NCBI GenBank assembly: GCA_002424045.1
Contig: DIPH01000034.1
Location: 1 to 7,423, forward strand
Length of the DNA: 7,423 nt
Direction of reading: 5' to 3'
Source of the DNA: Firmicutes bacterium UBA5493
Lineage (GTDB): Bacteria; Bacillota; Limnochordia; Darwinibacteriales; Darwinibacteriaceae
The notes under the pieces are model-generated. The model was not told the origin of the DNA and did not search any database. It worked only from the letters and a program-made list of their open reading frames with translations. Below, piece after piece: positions 5,407-7,423 of this stretch (the stretch's first letter is position 1; every line of letters starts with the position of its first letter). The position numbers were made by a program, and so were the translations under genes.

Positions 5407-6645
5407 TCAAGAAATCCATTCTTCAGGAAATTCCGGCCAGGCCGCCACACTAAGGACGGTACCCTGAACAATCCGCATGGTCTTTGGCACGGTCACATTA
5501 TCTTCGATCACTGTAATTCCGTTTTCGTTGCTGATTTCTACCTTTTCCCCAGGTCTTGCAGGAACCCCAATCTTGGCCCCCGGCTCCACAATCGTGTTTT
5601 CGCCAATGATGGCCTTCTGGACGATGGCACCTTCGCCAATTTTCACACCAGGCATAATCACGGAGTCGGTTACTTCCGCACCCTCGGCAATCTGAGCACC
5701 GGTGAAAATCACGGAATGGTGCACCTTACCCAAAACCAGACAACCATCACTTAAGAGGGACCCTTGCACGTCGGCATCTGGACCCACCAGCTGCGGCGGG
5801 AGGGTTTGGTTCAAGGAGAAGATCTTCCACTTAGAATCGTTCAGCTTTAGCTCCGGATCCTTGGCGATCAGATCCATATTGGCCTCCCAGAGGGAGTCAA
5901 TGGTCCCCACATCCTTCCAATACTCCTTAAAGGCAAAGGCATAAAGGGGTTCTTCAGCATCAAGCATGGCGGGGATAATGTTTCTGCCAAAGTCATTGTT
6001 GGAATTTGGGTCCGCTTCATCCGCTTCTAGGAACGATTTGAGCTCTTTCCAATTGAAGATATAGACACCCATGGAGGCTAGATTACTCTTAGCTACCTTG
6101 GGCTTTTCTTGAAACTCCATGATGCGGCCGTTCTCATCGGTTTTCATCACCCCAAAGCGGTGGGTTTCTTCCCAAGGAACAGGAATCACAGCAATTGTCA
6201 CTGCGGCCCCCTTGCTCTTGTGGTAACGCAGCATCGAACTATAATCCATCTTGTAAATATGATCGCCAGAGAGAATCAAGACATACTTTGGATCATGCTG
6301 GTCGATAAAGTCCATATTCTGATAGACAGCATTGGCCGTTCCTTTATACCACTCGCCGCCCTGTTCTCTAACATAGGGGGGCAAGACAGAAACACCGCCG
6401 CCACTGCGGTCTAAATCCCAGGCACTCCCAATTCCAATATAGGAGTTGAGGGTGAGCGGTTGATACTGGGTTAAGACACCCACCGCATCGATACCCGAAT
6501 TCGAGCAGTTGCTTAAGGTAAAATCGATAATCCGATACTTTCCGCCAAAGGGCACCGCTGGTTTGGCCAGCTTCTTGGTGAGAATCCCTAGGCGGCTGCC
6601 TTGCCCCCCCGCAAGGAGCATGGCTACAACTTCCTTTTTCTGCAT
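5407..6645 (-). CDS. glgC: glucose-1-phosphate adenylyltransferase, catalytic subunit GlgC
   Basis: GlgC makes ADP-glucose and pyrophosphate from ATP and glucose-1-phosphate, the committed step of bacterial glycogen synthesis. The 412-residue product has the nucleotidyltransferase signature GGQGSRL (13-19), followed by KPAVPFGGKYRIIDF. It also has GTANAVYQN (102-110), SGDHIYKMDY (126-135) with the catalytic Asp, and FQEKPK (178-183) with the sugar-phosphate-binding Lys. From about residue 290 it carries hexapeptide repeats of a left-handed beta-helix. The ATG at 6645 is preferred over an in-frame TTG at 6660. A GGGAGGGG ribosome binding site at 6651-6658 sits correctly for the ATG but would overlap the TTG, and the protein then begins MQKKEVVAMLLAGGQGSRL as expected. 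It is 25 bases downstream of glgB and 11 bases upstream of glgD. Length and motifs are normal for a catalytically competent subunit. Confidence 0.97.
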   Translation of the reverse strand: MQKKEVVAMLLAGGQGSRLGILTKKLAKPAVPFGGKYRIIDFTLSNCSNSGIDAVGVLTQYQPLTLNSYIGIGSAWDLDRSGGGVSVLPPYVREQGGEWYKGTANAVYQNMDFIDQHDPKYVLILSGDHIYKMDYSSMLRYHKSKGAAVTIAVIPVPWEETHRFGVMKTDENGRIMEFQEKPKVAKSNLASMGVYIFNWKELKSFLEADEADPNSNNDFGRNIIPAMLDAEEPLYAFAFKEYWKDVGTIDSLWEANMDLIAKDPELKLNDSKWKIFSLNQTLPPQLVGPDADVQGSLLSDGCLVLGKVHHSVIFTGAQIAEGAEVTDSVIMPGVKIGEGAIVQKAIIGENTIVEPGAKIGVPARPGEKVEISNENGITVIEDNVTVPKTMRIVQGTVLSVAAWPEFPEEWIS

Positions 6646-6670
6646 TACTACCCCTCCCAATTTTAGTTTT

Positions 6671-7423
6671 TTACTCTAGCCTCCGTAAAAAGATGGTTGC
6701 CAGTGGCGGTAGCTTGAGCTCGAGCGAATACCCCTGATCATGCCACGGCAGTTCTTCTGCTTCGATGGGTTTCTCATTCGCTTGACCAGAGCCCCCCCAA
6801 GCAGGGTGATCACTATTAAACACTTCCACATACATGCCCCCTTCAGGAACGCCTACCCGATAGGGCTCCCTGACAACCGGTGTAAAATTGACAACCACCA
6901 CTAAAAAGTCATCAGGATTCTTGGCCCTTCTTAAGAAGGACAACACACTTTGCTCGCTATCGTTGGCATCAATCCAAGAAAACCCTGACCAGCTTTGATC
7001 GAGTTCCCAGAGGCTGGGGTTTTCTTTATAGAAATGGTTGAGGGCTTTGTTATACTCCCACATCTTACGGTGCATGGGGTAATCAAGAAGATGCCAATCG
7101 AGATCCTCGTCATACTTCCATTCGATAAACTGGCCAAATTCATAGCCCATAAAGAGCAGCTTCTTTCCAGGATGCCCCATCATATAACCTAAAAAGGCCC
7201 TCAGATTGGCAAACTTCTGCCAATAGTCCCCTGGCATTTTATCTAGAAGTGAGTGTTTACCATGGACCACCTCGTCATGGGATAAAGGCAGAATGAAGTT
7301 TTCACTAAAGGCGTACATAAAGGAGAAGGTCACCAAGTTATGATGATACTTGCGGTGGATGGGATCTTCCTTCATATAGCGGAGCATATCGTTCATCCAG
7401 CCCATATTCCACTTGTAATTAAA
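6671..7423 (-). CDS. glgB: 1,4-alpha-glucan branching enzyme GlgB, C-terminal part (5' end outside window)
   Basis: The enzyme cuts alpha-1,4-glucan chains and rejoins them through alpha-1,6 bonds to branch glycogen in the cytoplasm. The frame is open to the right window edge, so only the last 250 residues are visible. They begin with the family stretch KWNMGWMNDMLRYM and include LPLSHDEVVHGKHS, which is GH13 conserved region IV with the His-Asp pair of the active site. EFGQFIEWKYDEDLDWHLLD follows, and then a C-terminal all-beta domain ending in PPLATIFLRRLE. The catalytic nucleophile and acid/base (regions II and III) lie outside the window. It stops with TAA, 25 bases before the glgC start, and is the first glg gene seen. 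An ATG at 7405 is internal to the conserved domain and is not the true start. Identity is very secure from these motifs and the gene order. Confidence 0.96.
   Translation of the reverse strand, partial: FNYKWNMGWMNDMLRYMKEDPIHRKYHHNLVTFSFMYAFSENFILPLSHDEVVHGKHSLLDKMPGDYWQKFANLRAFLGYMMGHPGKKLLFMGYEFGQFIEWKYDEDLDWHLLDYPMHRKMWEYNKALNHFYKENPSLWELDQSWSGFSWIDANDSEQSVLSFLRRAKNPDDFLVVVVNFTPVVREPYRVGVPEGGMYVEVFNSDHPAWGGSGQANEKPIEAEELPWHDQGYSLELKLPPLATIFLRRLE

Noticed and set aside
5477..6414. Plus-strand ORFs of 72-101 codons opposite glgC
   Set aside because: They are antisense shadows of a fully conserved gene, with composition typical of reverse-strand reading.
1..7423. CRISPR arrays, tRNA or rRNA genes, insertion sequences
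   Set aside because: No regularly spaced repeats, cloverleaf sequences, transposase frames or terminal inverted repeats were seen.

Overview
The window looks like chromosomal DNA of a motile, low-to-moderate G+C Firmicute, most likely a Clostridia-type organism such as the Desulfitobacterium/Peptococcaceae group. Four things support this: paired GlgC and GlgD subunits (a Firmicutes arrangement), strong AAGGAGG-type ribosome binding sites, use of GTG and TTG starts, and a Bacillus-style sigma-D promoter in front of flagellin. The genus cannot be fixed from this sequence. Every gene called with confidence lies on the minus strand, so transcription runs from the right edge to the left.

Right part (7423 down to 2829): a tightly packed glycogen synthesis operon in the order glgB (3' part only, cut by the window edge), glgC, glgD, glgA, with gaps of only 25, 11 and 17 bases. 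GlgC/GlgD make ADP-glucose from glucose-1-phosphate and ATP, GlgA polymerises it into alpha-1,4-glucan, and GlgB adds alpha-1,6 branches. The glgP phosphorylase gene that ends this operon in Bacillus is not found after glgA.

Middle (about 2800 down to 1391): a single flagellin gene with its own complete transcription unit. It has a sigma-D promoter, a leader of roughly 130 bases with four stem-loops, a strong ribosome binding site, a 396-residue flagellin and a Rho-independent terminator. Two leader hairpins display ACAAGGA, the core of the CsrA recognition sequence, and the second one also contains the Shine-Dalgarno. This is the layout of the CsrA/FliW translational switch known for Bacillus subtilis hag, and it is the most interesting element here. 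No terminator is visible between glgA and the flagellin promoter, so read-through from the glycogen operon is possible.

Left part (1300 down to 334): a GNAT-family acetyltransferase that probably starts at TTG, then a small helical protein of unknown function that appears split by a one-base frameshift. Bases 1-333 hold no convincing gene; a plus-strand open stretch at 245-391 may be the decayed end of a kinase-like gene.
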